A DNA stretch of 64,000 nucleotides from positions 21,755-85,754 of the forward strand of contig WHUZ01000145.1 in NCBI GenBank assembly GCA_015179045.1, given 5' to 3'. This stretch comes from Kalaharituber pfeilii. Lineage: Eukaryota > Ascomycota > Pezizomycetes > Pezizales > Pezizaceae. The notes under the pieces were generated by a model. That model had not been told where the DNA came from. It worked only from the letters and a program-made list of their open reading frames with translations, and ran no database searches. Of this stretch, positions 37,496 through 51,039 are shown one piece after another. Position numbers and translations under genes: made by a program. The first letter of the stretch is position 1. The number at the start of each line of letters is the position of its first letter.

Positions 37496-37849
37496 GAGCC
37501 GGCAAACTCTAGGACAGGAATGACTCAGTTCACGTATGACCCAGCTTCCGGATAACCTACTTCTGAAGTATTTTAACATGCATATACTCCCATGAGGGTA
37601 TTTGCGACGTGCTTTACATGTGCAAGCCCATTGCACATACACGATAGGCCTGCTTCTGACATGCCTTATCAGCTCAGTAAGGCTGTTATGTAAAAAGGTT
37701 GCCACTCCACAGGGGCAGTTGACGTCCACCTACTTTCTAGGAGAGGGTGGCGCCTGCGCACATTCACTATCATAGCAAGTGAGGGCTCAGCAAAAATGAA
37801 GTATATTTGCATGATATGTCAGGTAATGCACAATAGCACCTTCAAAGCA

Positions 37850-38350
37850 AAACCCTAGTAACTTAACATGTACTGTACGGAGCTAATACAAAATTATCAA
37901 TCCATGCTAAATGAAAAAGCTCATATAAAATAAGTGAACGCTATAGACATATATAGAAACAAAATCAAAAAAGGATAAACAAAACCCAGTAACTTAACAT
38001 GTACAGAGCTAATACAAAATTATCAATCCATGCTAAATAAAAAAGCTCGTACGTAGAAACAAAATCAAAAAAGGAATAGGAATAAAAAAAAAAAAAAGGA
38101 TAAAAAAAACCCCAGTAACTTAACATGTACAGAGCTAATACAAAATTATCAATCTATACTAAATGAAAAGGCTTGTATGTAGAAACAAAATCAAAAAAGG
38201 AATAGGAATAAAAAAAAAAAAAAAGGATAAACAAAACCCTAGTAACTTAACATGTACGGAGCTAATACAAAATTATCAATCCATGCTAAATGAAAAAGCT
38301 CGTATGTAGAAACAAAATCAAAAAACGAATAGGAATAAAAAAAAAAAAAA
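37850..38350. repeat. ~127-bp tandem repeat, four units
   Basis: agtaacttaacatgtac recurs at 37857, 37988, 38114 and 38241, each followed by gagctaatacaaaattatca and an A-rich run. The right arm has a single unit (about 58020-58150). Confidence 0.88.
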
Positions 38351-39017
38351 AAGGTATGACTATTTTTCATGCCTGTACTCTTCTATTTGCGTTTTTCTGC
38401 CCTTTTTTTCTCACTTGGGCCTCCTACTCAGTTCTAAGGCGAGGTAGCATCGCATAGTAGTCAGATGTACATTCTAGCAAAACTTTATCAATCAAATCCT
38501 GCCGATCCTACATTATGTCCATGACTACCGATTTGAGGTCCTGGTTTTGAATTAACCTGCTATATTAAGTGAACCTAGCTTCTAAGGCTGTCCTGTTGGC
38601 CATTATACACTCATCGAGATGAGGATAAAGTCGTCGATTACTCTTTTCATGCTTTCTCCTCACGATTTCAAGATGAAGGAGGAAGATTGTTTGGACCTTC
38701 TATTGTTCCGATATCGTACTGTTGAATTTTGTGATATCGCAATTTTGAATCAATTTTGGCTGAATATATTACATTAACTTAATGAAAAGAATGGCTGCCT
38801 AACGGTATTTAACTTTTCTGGTTTTTGCGTGCCATACTAAGATTGTTTCCTTTTTTGCCTCCACAGTTGGTAATGGTATTAACTTTCCAAAAATTAGGAT
38901 TTGTAGGATCGCGAGTTGAACAACAGGATCCTGATAGTTAAACTCCTCCTTTACTTGCTTCACATGGCTGGCAAAAGTAAGATAATGGTCACCGCTGTCC
39001 GCTTTCGAGAGAAATTC
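38351..39017. other. AT-rich, no supported gene
   Basis: No open frame or repeat beyond low complexity; may include the 3' end of the decayed gene. Confidence 0.4.
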
Positions 39018-41949
39018 CTAATGAAGAATATCTAATCCAAGAGTGATGAATTCCAGCAACTCAGTAAAAGGAAATGAGATTCCTAATGAATGCACTATTG
39101 GACTTTCTAGAATATCATCACTGCTGTCCTCATTTTCTTCAATATCAAATTTTTCCATTGGAAATCCTGTTTCATCAACTCTGTGCCATGCTCTGAAGTT
39201 GAGTATCTTTGGCTTCGTCACTACCGTTGGTTGAACAAATTCACAAATAAGATGCGCTGAAATTCTATTATTGTCATGAGTTCCAGGAATATATTTGACT
39301 CCATTTCGCTGAAGCCCATTATCAATTGCTTTAATAATGATATCGGAAGTGACCTTATTGCGAATTGATCAACTACAATTATCCAGGACAGCCTTTATCA
39401 TTAAAGGCCAGCTAGCTCCTTCATGCCAATATCTCAGTGATACTAAGGCAGGGCCAGTATAAATATCCGAATATATCTTGCTTGCCTACACTTTGCCAAA
39501 TATCTATGTTGGGTTTCCACTTTTTGGACATATACATCCATTAACCTCTACTCCACAAAGTTTCTTCAATACTTCATGATAGGGACTTGATAACTCATTA
39601 GTAAAGATTATTCTAGAACTTTGAATTTTATCCACTTACCTTCCAAATGGTTTACCTGCTTCTTCGAAGTCATAAATTAATAGCTCCACCTCTTTACAAT
39701 ACTCAGTAAATTCAATTATTTCTGTTGGAGGTAACCATCCAGCTTCTCTTTCTTTGCATCTAAATTCTGCAACCTGCTCACTTTTTACACGCTTTAGCTG
39801 CGTTGCAACCCATGTTTGCATTTCAGGAATCATAAAGTCTTCAATGATATGCATAACTGCATCCTGAACTCCTTTAATAGTTTGCAAGTTTGTATACTCA
39901 GTCAACATAATAAGAGCTGTAAAAGATGTCGCTCGTGCGACCTGTGAACTATAGTGATGTTCCAAGGCTGCCGCTTGATTCAAAAATGGAAGCTCGGTAT
40001 GTGTGTTGATCAGCCATCTAGCTGCAACAATATCCAGTTCAAGGTCCAGTATTGGTAGATTGATGTATGGAAATCCTCTCATCCAGAGTCCATCTGTCAT
40101 TCCTAAATAGTCCCAAAGCCTCTTAATAATGACTCTACGATCTCCGGTCCATAGTAATACTGCTAATCGTTCAAGAAGGGCAACAATTTCTCCTCCTACA
40201 ATACCAATAGAGCCTTACTTCGATTTAACCTTATAGCGATCCATAAGGTTTTCCAGTATTTGTCCGAATGTAATTAGACACCAGGGAAAACTGCAGAGTG
40301 GAATACCAGAAGCTTGCTGTAAATAGTGCCCCTCCTTCTTGTCGTGCCAAAAAACTAAAAGTGGCTTTATAATCTCCTACAAATATATTCCATGTGCATT
40401 TGGCATTTTGTAAGTTAGTTATATTTATATTCATTACCACTTCCAATCCGTATTCAAGCTTATCCCTATCTATTGCATCATGTGTAGCCTTACAGGCCTG
40501 AATGATTGGTTGATGGGGGTTGAACTCTCCGAGTTCATCCTTTGTAGTAACCAATGACCATAAAGTTTGCCATTATTTTCTTGCATGTCTAGTTATTCCT
40601 TTAGGATAGAATGTTAAGGCTCCAGTATATGCGCCCTTCCTTAAAGCGAAAGACTGATTATCATGTCGAATAGTCTACTTGATTTGACTATATGCTTGAA
40701 AATGAGTAGCATTCACGATATTCACAGAGGTTCTGTTATCAGCCATTAAGTCTGAATTAATGATCTGAAACTTTTCTTTCAGTACATCCGGACAAACTAA
40801 AGACTGAAAGTTCCCAACTCTAAATAAAATTATTATTAAATATTTATAACTAGAATACCTAGTAGAGTGACTTACTTAGGATACTAGCCAAGAGGGAAAA
40901 AAGTAACCTTTCTTTGATCTATTGAATTTGAATAGAGTTTACAAATAGTACTTTGATTAACAAGTAATGCGACATATCGGTAATTACCATCACAATCAGC
41001 GACCCTGTAGTTGACATTATTGGCAATGGCGTATAAGAATGTTTTGGCATTTGATAGCTCATAAAGGTTTGATAGCTCATCTGCTAAATAGTATACTATT
41101 CCTCTTTCTCTACATCAGCATAAAGTAATATCTTGTCTATAATCAAAGACATGAAAGTGTGGTTGAACTAGGTCGAAGTATGATCCTAATTAAGTTTTAG
41201 CATTAAATATTAGCTGCTTGCTAATATATAAGAATTTAAGTCTTACTTGGTGTACCACTATCAAGGTCAACTTCAAAAAACGCTTCCCATTTAGCTATCA
41301 ATAATTCTTGCATCTTTGCCTAATGATATGCATCCAATGTAACTGCTGAGCTACTGTTCATTGGAGAAGTTTGTCGTAAGCCTTTGCCTACCAGTACTGG
41401 ATGTTGAAAGCATTCTTTAATAAGTTCCCAGATTTGAAGCGCAATGTCTTTGTCTACATTACTATATTCCTGCCCTTCCTCAACTTCATCTTTTGATAAA
41501 ACCTAAGTACCTAAACGACGAGGATGTAAAACAATGTAGGTCTTGATGTGATCTTCTTTTCCCAAACAATAGATTCTTCCTTTCAAAGAGAATTGTAGGT
41601 TATAGGCATGCTTAGATTTATATAGTGTTGCCCACTTGCCTGGATCCAGAATCACGGTGCTAAAGAGTCCAGTTAAATCAGGATTACTGAGTGTGCAATA
41701 GAACTTCCTAACTAATACTATATAATCTAAATGTAAACTTCGAATTGGTTTGGAAGCAGTACCATCCTCGTCGACAAACAGTTCTACTAGAGTTCCAGAA
41801 TCCTTTACCCAGTTGACACCAGTTTTATTGCTCAAAAGGCTAATAAAGTATTCTTGTAGATCAGTTTTATTGTGCATTGAATCTATCTTCTGCTGTAACT
41901 CCTTCAATTCTAGAACTTGGTGAGTATCAGATATATCAAGATTTAACAT
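39018..41949 (-). pseudogene. Decayed, probably spliced gene, unrecognised
   Basis: Four minus-strand ORF pieces (41949-41503, 40554-40231, 40100-39636, 39221-39018), and between them readable protein-like stretches such as VEEGQEYSNVDKDIALQIWE (about 41270-41480) with single stops. They look like exons of one old gene of 700 residues or more. Sequences such as ILDPGKWATLYKSKHAYNLQ and EYTNLQTIKGVQDAVMHIIE gave no family I recognise. It could be a transposon-encoded protein. The AT-rich context and scattered stops argue that it is inactive. Confidence 0.5.
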
Positions 41950-42639
41950 AGTACCATAATAATCACATGATCTTTCATCTCTGTGATCCGAATTTTGTAA
42001 TAGTACATGCTACAAATCTTCTATATTTAGTTAATTTAAGTTAGAATACTTCAGAGAGTAGTATAAAGGCGTCCTATAATGAATCTTCAGAATCAAAACA
42101 AATTAGAGTAGAGTCTTTACCTCCGAATGCTTTTTCTAAACATGTATCAATGGCTTCACCACTTCTAATAGATATATTTCTACAGTGGCTGCAATTTGAA
42201 TCTCTGTGGGACTAAGAGTGGCTAATTGTGCTGTTAAGGAGATAATGGAACGACGTATGCCATACTGAGGGATGTTGCTTTGGCAAGATAATAAATTGTC
42301 AATTCGAGGCTTTAGTGATATTATTCGTTGAAGTAGTTGGTTAAGGCAGTGGGCGTTCGCAAAGAGTTGTATGGGTTAAGTATTATTGCAGTTACATACA
42401 AGAATCGCAAAGGCTGCTGCAACCTTGTAATTTCTAATAGCATCTGCAAAAAAATTGTTTGCAAGCAAAGGCATTACATGTGTCAGACGCATAAACGCTA
42501 TGGGATGTTAACCGTCTATCCCACTGACAGAACTTTTCCGACGCTGCATTTAGACGACTTTTAGAGTCGGCCCTCTTCCTCAACGTTGAGTATTTTCTCT
42601 GGTATCTAGAATTTAGCTCTTTTTTAATCATGTATCTTC

Positions 42640-42760
42640 AACTATGGTCTGATGTCTACTGTATTCTCAAATATGGCCTGATATTTACTGCGTCATCAAC
42701 TACAGACTTATATGCTCTACGTTATCAATTGCAGACTGCATTCTCAAGTCTGAACAGAGT
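42640..42760. repeat. ~30-bp degenerate tandem repeat
   Basis: Units of caactatggtctgatgtcta type, four copies. Confidence 0.55.
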
Positions 42761-42954
42761 TAGTAGTGGCTGCTTGCACCTCCCGTGCTTATTGTACAGA
42801 TTTCATTCTACCAAATATCATGTATAACAACCAATTGTTTATTTATTAATAACTAGCCATGCGAGTCTATATATAGGTGCCTATTCATCATTCCAGAAAT
42901 AGACTTAGATGACCTGTTAAATTAAGCTGATTTACTATACGAGAGAGATGCCCA

Positions 42955-43110
42955 TACCAGTTCAATTAAGCTCATTCTGCCATATCTTGCACCATCGTAT
43001 AGGACCTGTCATACTGGTCAAATTCAGCTTCTTCTACACCATCAAGAGGCCATACCTTCAGCTCATCCAGAGGAATCTGTCACTCTGCTACATCTTGTGG
43101 CATGGAAAGG
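42955..43110. repeat. Satellite copies, inverted
   Basis: On the minus strand gatggtgcaagatatggcag, then aatgagcttaattgaactgg and tatgggcatctctctcg, parallel to 10420-10485. Confidence 0.6.
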
Positions 43111-43344
43111 GGTCTGTTAATAGGATTCTGTAATGCTTCTCAGGCCCTCTATTTCTACTACGTTTTTCATGTCAGCGCATAGGCACATTATGTACTTTCT
43201 TGCTACTGAGGTCTTAGCTTATGCCTTAGAACATGAGAGGTAATTCCAGCTGGTAACCTAGATATACACTGATCAACAGTTCATCATGTTCAGTCTAGTT
43301 ACATCATCTTATTGTAGTTTTCCGGCTGACCGATATAAGGTAAC

Positions 43345-43700
43345 AACCAAGCGGCTTTTATTTTTTTTTTTTATATTAATACTCGCGTGCTGCCCCAATG
43401 GGCTATGACGGGGTCTAGTTATATCAAAACAAAGTACAAGTACGGAAAATCTGCTTCCAGACTCTATATTGTAATAATATATGAATGGTCATTTCTTTAG
43501 CCTTGCTGCACCACTGGCATTCCAGGCTGTCAGCTGTGCTGACCTTAAATTTCTAGCGCCGGATGCCCTTGCCTACAAGGATGCCAGCTAGCGTTACGAC
43601 CCTATTGCCTAATCTGCATAGTGGCCTATATGATATATGCAGTCTGTTTTTTTCAGCCACTCTTCATGCTGTGGCCTCTTATTTCATTCCGTCCTCCGTG
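43345..43700 (-). mobile_element. Old LINE 3' end (L6)
   Basis: T run (43360-43371 on plus), then the family 3' UTR with hairpin gccccaatgggc (43392-43403) and, further in, a diverged zinc-knuckle region (caccactggcattccaggct) aligning to 31230-31400. No frame is open. Confidence 0.7.
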
Positions 43701-43979
43701 ACAGCGGCTTGGATGGCCCAAGCGACCTGATAAGTCTAACAACTGGAGTCCCTTTTTTACAATGTCTCAATTCAGCAATGTCCTAAGAGGGCACCTCATA
43801 CATACTATGATGTTGCCAAATTGAGATAATTGATTGCTGTAAGGATACTGGACAATATATATTGAGCATATTGAGTGTACGCATCTAAGAAAGTGGTCAA
43901 TTCTAGACCCGGGGTGGGAATTCACCATATTGACCATATGAATGAGATATTGAGAATATATTACTGCACGCATGAGATG

Positions 43980-44190
43980 TCTGTTACGGGCGTGAGGTGC
44001 TCGGCTCCGGTGGGCGCTGGAAGGGACCGGATGTTATGGCTACGGTGGAGAAACGGCGGTGCCGGCATCGTTCCGAAAGTGTGAATACAGCGGGTCGGAA
44101 TGGCTACGAAGGTGTATACGGCGGACCGGAAGGGCAGCTACTCGGCGGGGAGCACGCAGTGGAGCGGAGCGATTCACGGGCGCAATGATG
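43980..44190. other. GC-rich island in AT-rich surroundings
   Basis: Starts tgttacgggcgtgaggtgct; GC content is far above the flanks. It could be an LTR edge (TGTTACG start), but no partner LTR or duplication was found. Confidence 0.35.
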
Positions 44191-46192
44191 GAACGATAGG
44201 TTTAGAGTTATAGAGAAACTTAGGATACCGCTTGTATCTTGATTCTTCTAACTATACTATCGCCAGCCAGCACTTATATAGACTTTAGCGCAGCCATACA
44301 TGAGGAATCAACAAATGAATAATTGGCTGGCCCCGCACCAATTCCTGATCAATGCCAATACCTGTGGTAATAGGCACATGTAATGAAAACATGCAAAAAT
44401 AGTACGAGACAAAGATAACGAATATATTAATGCATGTGCGTATATAAATAAAGCTTCCGTAACTCGAGTATATGCATCAAGCTGCATTTCGGATGACACA
44501 CCCTTCCGTAGTACTGCCCTATCTAAACGATATGAGAATCAATAGTCAAGCCTAACGGGTGATCAGTCCGGTCAATTAGCGTTGGTCTTATGTTCGATTG
44601 CAGGGTCAGCGTTTTCTCCTTGGCGGGTAAGTCTTCACCTTTAGCCGTGGCAGCTAATTAGTAGTCGAACCCTTGCCCCTTGCCACAATGGTAGGCAAGT
44701 TTCCACCTTAGCCATAACAATGTCATATATATTGATCGTACGCATGAGACATGGGATATGTTGAATATATAGCATATAATGAGTGCACGCTTGAGAGGTT
44801 GGTAAGCATCTGACATGGTGCATTGGTTGCCATGTTTATAATATTATTTGTCGTATCAGGATGCCAAGCCTAGTTAGTAAAGCATCAGGAGGCTGCACCT
44901 AGTTAGCAAAGTATTAGAATGCTGAGTGTAGTTAGCAAAGTGTTAGGATGCCAGGCATGGTTGTAAGGACACTAGGATGTACTAACGCATGGGACGTATC
45001 CAATTGTCAGGATGCATTTTCATTATTGTTGACGCAAGGCATACACACATAGATACCGTAGGTGGCACTAAGTAATAGGTGTCAGTAGTCTCGTAACCAG
45101 GTTGGTAATAGAGGGATTTTGCTGATACGGATTCTTTACTATAGCGTGTGGTGCAGCCATCCCTGATAATCCCTAGAAACCATCCCTGGTGCCACCAAAA
45201 TCCTGTTACAGGTATAATTATTCTCATGCTAAAACACCATCTTATTTAAGTATTATCAAAAGGTACTACCAACTATAAAGCCTACCAGTCGGGAGTTTAG
45301 CTAACCCAATACTAGTCAGGTTCATAGTAGTGGAACTTCTTTGGTTAAGAAGTAAGTAACTACTAAAATTAGCAATCTTGGTTACTAACTCTTGTGACAG
45401 CTTCTGTTGTACTATTTGTTGTACAATAACCTTTTCTTATCTTTTCTTTGCTATTAGTCTTTGCATAGCAACTGGAGTTATAATGGTATTTTTAAATAGA
45501 GGCTTGCATTAGAGGTTTCAAGTTCTCGTATTTGTTATCTTAGAATTTATTGTAAGAGTTGATTAAAAAGAAAGGCTGTCACTTGGCATTTTTCAGGATC
45601 TGACTTGATCTCTAGAATCCATTCAAGCTGAATTTGTTAATAGCTTTGAAGAACTATATTTTGTATAAATAGAAGCCTGACCTATCAGAGTTAGAAGGGC
45701 AAGAATCTGGAACTCAACCCTAATAAATATAAAGCTTTCTTACTACCTTAACTACTTTATTTTTTGTGACTTATATTTCACATCGCACTTAGTTATTTAA
45801 TAAATAGCTTACTTTTAACATACCCCATAACAAATCCCTCTAATATATGCCCTTTTCATTCTTAGCGCCTTCTCCTTCTCTTTTTTTTCTTTTTAATTCA
45901 TGTAACTCTGCATACAGGCTACCAGCCTATGGCAGAGACTCATATACTCGGACCAGGTTTGAGACAATTAACTATGGAATCTACATACACCCTGAAGTAT
46001 CCAGTGCCCTCTGTTCCCCAGTCCCCCGCTATCCCAGATCGAGGCAGGCAAACTAGTAATCGACCGAGTCACCTTCCACGTCTTCTTGCTTCCATTCTTT
46101 CGCCTCTAGGTCCTTCCAGGACTGCCAGGTAATATGTGTCCCCTTTTTTTCTTCCTCTGAGGCCACTCCAATTCTGTGCATCTGAACATTAC
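44191..46192. other. No supported gene
   Basis: Degenerate AT-rich DNA with short repeats (agttagcaaagtattaggatgc type, 44870-44960). No convincing ORF, tRNA or element end. Confidence 0.45.
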
Positions 46193-46200
46193 ATACTCAG

Positions 46201-46630
46201 TAGTGAGCGGCACGAGCTAGCTCGAGCCGAGCTGGAGGGTAAGCTTGAGCCAGCTTATAAGTAAGTAAGCTCGGCTCGAGCTGGCTCAAGCTGGCGTAGT
46301 ATAAGCTCGAGCCTACATCATAATATTGACAAACTAAACTAAACCAAGCTAAATTTTCATGTTTCTTACTACTATCAGCTAAATTGTACATTTCAAAGTT
46401 GTTAGGTTAGAATGAGCTCCAAGTCTTTAATTATTACTATAGTAGGTATTTATAGTTTATGAAACATTGCACTGGCTAAGCATTATAGTAAGCTGTCAAG
46501 AAAAACACAAGCATAATCTTGGCTTGTTTGAGCTCGAGCCAGCTTAAGCCCATACCAGGCCAGCTCAAGCTAGCTCATGTGAGCTTGGGCTCGAGCTGGC
46601 TCGAGCTGGCTCAGCTCGTACCACTCACTA
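46201..46630. mobile_element. hAT-type MITE
   Basis: 430 bp with terminal inverted repeats tagtgagcggcacgagct / tagtgagtggtacgagct and sub-terminal runs of agctcgagc. The 8-bp duplication atactcag / atgctcag (one mismatch) flanks it at 46193-46200 and 46631-46638. Eight-base duplications are characteristic of hAT elements. No transposase. Confidence 0.8.
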
Positions 46631-46839
46631 ATGCTCAGCACTCCATACCTCACCACATATATATTGTACCTCTACGCCACTGACCATCCTCCTTTACATA
46701 GCTTCACCTTTTCCAGTCCGCAGCCATGTGTAATTTGTGAGTACTCTCCTGCCCCACTTTACGAATTTGCCCTTCCCAAACCCTACACGCTCTTTCTCCT
46801 CTTTTCTTTTTTGAACTAACTCTTGACGCAGCCTACCCT

Positions 46840-47215
46840 CAGTGGTCTGCCCATCATACCTTCTGCTCTTGGCCTACTCTTTGGCCAACTCATCTACCCT
46901 CTCATTGCCTTCTATCCCTACGTAGGCCTTGACCCATGCCAGCTTCACTGTATCTGCATTCCTTAGCCTCTGCTGCCTCTCTGTAATCAGCTCTATCATC
47001 TGCGCCAGGTCTGCAGTTCTTGCCTTACCAGTTTTTCCTACTTTCTAGACTGCACTAATAGCTGCCTGAGAATCTGTAAGTAGTAGTACTTTTGCACTGC
47101 CATTAACTACTTCAAGGGTACCTCTCATTCCTGAGACCTTACCGTCCCACACAGTTGCCTTTGTGCCTACTCATCGGGACCCTCCTCCTTCTCTCTCTCT
47201 AGGGCTTCTTACTAC
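46840..47215 (-). pseudogene. LINE RNase H relic (L7)
   Basis: The minus strand reads KVLLLTDSQAAISAV, a stop, then DLAQMIELITERQQRLRNAD and KLAWVKAYVGIEGNERVDEL. These are RNase H motifs, with the usual KAH His replaced by Tyr and at least two stops. It is from a different LINE lineage than L5 judging by wording. Confidence 0.75.
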
Positions 47216-47221
47216 TAATTA

Positions 47222-47694
47222 GACACCTTTCGCAACAAGCTCTAGAGCTTCCAGACCTCTGCTGTACACCCTGCTGGTTAATGATATGTGGCGCAGCTAA
47301 AGCTCTGGAGCTTCATGAAGCTACAGCGAAAAGCTTCACGCCCTGATTAAAGCTCTACAACTTTCGCTACAAATATCTCAACAACTACAATAGCTATAGT
47401 AAGGCTGAAGGTATCCTGAGAATTGTAAAAGCCTAAATAATTACTTTGGAGTAGAAAAATGAAGCAAATACTCAAGTATAAGAGGGGGAATCTTAGTGCT
47501 ATTGCTAGTGCTCAATCAGCAGGTGTAAAGTAAAGCACATAGACCAGTACCCTCCTTTTTTGGCGTTGCCATACAGTTTGTGTGGAAGCCCTAGAGCTCA
47601 TATAAAAGGTCTTTTAGCACTCTAGAGCTTACAAGGGTTGACATCGTGGTTTCTCAGTATTTGGGAAGCTCTAGAGCTTGTTGCGAAAGGTCTC
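47222..47694. mobile_element. TA-flanked MITE with AGCTCTAGAGCTT termini
   Basis: Inverted termini gacacctttcgcaacaagct, then ctagagcttcc, match the other end with one mismatch over ~31 bp, flanked by TA (47220-47221, 47695-47696). 473 bp, no ORF. The motif agctctagagctt recurs inside. Confidence 0.85.
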
Positions 47695-47939
47695 TATATA
47701 GAGACTGAAGCAAACAATCTCTATGGCTAAACTTTCCAACTACACCTAGCCTTAAAACTATGTATATTATTTTCTCTTAAACTCTGTGAGAATTACTATC
47801 AGAGCTTGTTTCTTAGTGTTTAGATACTGCTAAATTATTCAGCAGGTAGGTACTTTTGAATTGATACCTTTACAGTGATTGCTAATCTTATTGCCTTACA
47901 GGATTCGAAAACCTCTTCTACTTGCCTACTCTTGCCTCT

Positions 47940-50935
47940 AGAGGTTTCGGCTTACTTCTTATTATTGGGAGAAATGGATTATCAGCCTGGAGAGCCGCTT
48001 GCAAATACGTTCATCGGGATCATGAAGGTGTATTGGCCTGACTTAATCTTTGAGATGAGCATCGGTACGAAATAAAGAGAATTGAATACAACACATATTG
48101 AAGAACTTGCTGCCAACTATGAGGCTTTCAGCCTTGGAAACACACTTCCCAAGCACTATATTAAGGTTTTTGTGATTGGTAAAATGTTCCGAAAATGGAA
48201 ATAGAAGGTTATGCCTTCAACTACTTCCGAAAATTTTATTGATACTTAGAATTTTTGCAAAACTATGGCCATCAATTTGAGGTTCAAGGAGGGATACACC
48301 GATTGCATGCCCTTAAGAAATGGGTTGTTGACAAGGCAAGAAGCAAAAACATACACGCAAATGAAATTGAAAATATTATTGCTCAACAAGTTAACTGGCA
48401 TGCGAAAGTATATGACTTAATGCTGGTGGGAGAGGATGATATTATAGATATAAAGGTAACTATTAATATCTAATGCCTTATGTATACTTCATGTTCTATA
48501 ACCTATTCACTAAATACTTTATATTGCAGTTTCTTCAATGGAACGAGGATCCTGTTGGCCTACTAGATAGTGAAGGCGATCTATGGTGACGGCAATTAAA
48601 AATTACAGCTTTTCTCTCCCGACATGATAACACTTTAGATCAGGAAAAAAAACAACGTATGCTTCAATTGCAGGCATGTCTGAGTGGAGCTAGGTATCGG
48701 AAAGCTCGCTGGATACATTGTTGGAAGAGTGAGTAGAAAGGTAAGTATTGAGTGGAATAATATTTCACATCACTATTATCTACTAAGCATAATACAGATT
48801 TTATTTCAGAGGCCATTGAATACACTGCCATGTGCTCTTCTTTTGGTACGATTTATATGGAAAACATCATTATTCAAAAAAGGATAACATGGGTAAGGAC
48901 CACTCTATATTATAGATTCCCTCCCTTCTCCTATGGTCAAAACTCCTAGAAAAAAAAATATAGATTCTTCTGCTGATACTAGTATAATATAGTGGTGGAA
49001 AAAAGAATTTTCTGCACTATTAGAATTATTTGAAGGTGTTACTCAAGGAAACTCACAAGCTCTTGACTCCACGTCCTTCCAGCTACTGGCAGCATTAAAA
49101 ACTCCCCGTCAAAGCACCTTAGTCAAAAAGCTATTTTTTCCGAATCAAGAACATCATTCTATCCTGCTCTCGAAATTAGACAATGAAGAATATAATACTG
49201 CCATGTCTTTTCTTATCGATTATGAAGACACTCCATTCCACTCATTCGAGGACTTAGTGAATGAGGTAAAGAAAGTTGGCAATGCGCTCAATGCAGTTTG
49301 TACCCATATTAGCAGATGGGTAAAGCCCGATTGTATGAGAGAGAAGCAAAATTCATATGCTAAAGTAAGTGCGGTGAAAATTTAGTAATCGATCATTGTG
49401 GAAAAAAGTCAATGTGCAGATGAAGAGGGTTCTGAGGATATACCCACCAAGATTGAGACCTTCCAACATTTGGTTACTAAAGCGGTGAAGGGGAGTTATT
49501 TATGCAATAATTCCAGAGATTTAACCTTTGTTCTGGAGCATTGGGATACTAAAACTAGCACAACAATGCCCAATCTAGAGCAAAATCGCTCACAATATCT
49601 TTGCTGGTTCCAGAAACTAGTGTGGTGCTTGTTGGCTTTATATACATTATGCAACCTTAGGGAATTCCAGCACCCACTAATGAAAGGTTTACATGAGAAG
49701 TACTTCATAGTAGGTTTTATACTAGATTTTTAGTGTAGAGTTAGACTGACTTTATAAATAGAATATACTTACGAAACCTCTATCTGTTGAGGGCTCTATA
49801 GTATTAGAGTAGGTTGTTACTGCAATGATAATGGATTATCAAAAAGTGCAAAAGACCAGTTGCCACAATTCAAGGACTCTGAGATTAGTGAGATTAATGA
49901 GGGATTGAGACGTTTTATTCATCCTATTCTGGTACAAAAATGCAGTGACTTCCTTAATGATAATGCTGGAGAGGAAAATTCAAAAGAGAAAGGCTTATAC
50001 TAGCCAAGAAGCTGCAAAGATAAAGCTACAGCGATTGCAGTAGCTACTACCACAATAAAAGAGCTTGAAAGTGCATTTAGTGTCCAGTCCACAGAAGATA
50101 TGGTAAGTGGTAGGGTGAGTCCTTTGAAAGGTTCAAAAATTAGCAACCTTAGAGAAATATGGAAGAGGAAGGCTATGGTGGAGGATTAGGAGGAAGGTTT
50201 TGGATATCTGAATAGTAACAATTCAGACTCAAATATCATCCCTCCTACTTTATCATTGAATTCAGATCCTACTATATAGGACGGATATGAACGTTTCAGC
50301 ATTGCCAATGTCAGATAGTAAGTTCAACTATAGAGAATTATTTATTAATTATAATGCTAATAGAATATATTATATATCAGTTGAGGTGGTTGGCACTTAT
50401 AAAACATCAGTGGGGTCTTCACCATCTTGTGTAATAAGGAAGATGAAAGACACTAGGGATAGAAGATATGGCACTCATAACCTCAGCAAGCATAAACTCC
50501 AGATAAGAATAGTACTTCTGCAGTAGAGAACTTAACCCAGGAAAGCCTTATGCTAGGCTCATCTCTACATGAGGGGTGGAGTGAGCCTAAAGGCCAAGTA
50601 TTGGGGAGAAAGATGTGGAGATCTTCATCAACTGAAGAGGGAGAAGTCAATGAGAAAGCATACATAATGCCAACAACAAAACGGAGCAAACAAAATAACT
50701 CAGTACCTGAAACCCCGACAAAAATATGGAAAACTATTACATCTCTATCTGGGACTCGCAATCGCCTGCTTCAGGCTCATGGCGGAGTAAGGAGCTCAAA
50801 GCAAACAAATTTAGAAAATCAAGAAAAAAACTTACTAGTGGCTCCTACTCGCATGCTTTCACAGTCGAAGAGAGATGCGCGCATAAAGGCATTAGCCTTA
50901 GATGACCTGTTGGGAATGATGGAATAGGAGAAGAG
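47940..50935 (+). pseudogene. Decayed multi-exon gene, unrecognised
   Basis: Protein-like stretches with introns: exon ending DIIDIK at 48453, donor GTAACT, acceptor ATTGCAG before FLQWNEDPVGLL (48530); a second intron, GTAAGT (48740) to TTTCAG (48810); then EAIEYTAMCSSFGTIYMENI. A ~130-codon open run from about 48995 reads WWKKEFSALLELFEGVTQGN through VKPDCMREKQNSYAKV. Later pieces are IETFQHLVTKAVKG (49460) and a basic C-terminus (RMLSQSKRDARIKALALDDL) ending 50925. Several in-frame stops (48076, 48590, 49384) suggest a dead copy. I do not recognise the family; possibly transposon-borne. Confidence 0.5.
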
Positions 50936-51039
50936 GGGAAAAGGGTAAAAAAAAAATCAGGTTTTTATATACGAACCTATAGTATAATTACTTGGATAGT
51001 AGTTGCGTTTCACCAACTGTTTTTTACTATATTCATTAT

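Larger units (their letters stand above)
36200..38350. repeat. Left arm of a ~2.2-kb inverted repeat
   Basis: This segment is present in inverted orientation at about 57990-60645, with an extra ~840 bp (58765-59605) in the right arm. About 19.6 kb lies between the arms. Homology was traced by eye through the N-module, its 5' module, the cattcactatcatagcaagt region and one unit of the tandem repeat. Confidence 0.65.

Noticed and set aside
44590..44680. tRNA-like box B (tgttcgattgcag)
   Set aside because: No matching box A or cloverleaf stems could be drawn.
43980..44850. Solo LTR starting tgttacgggcg
   Set aside because: No second terminus ending in CA with a target duplication could be found; left as a GC-rich island.
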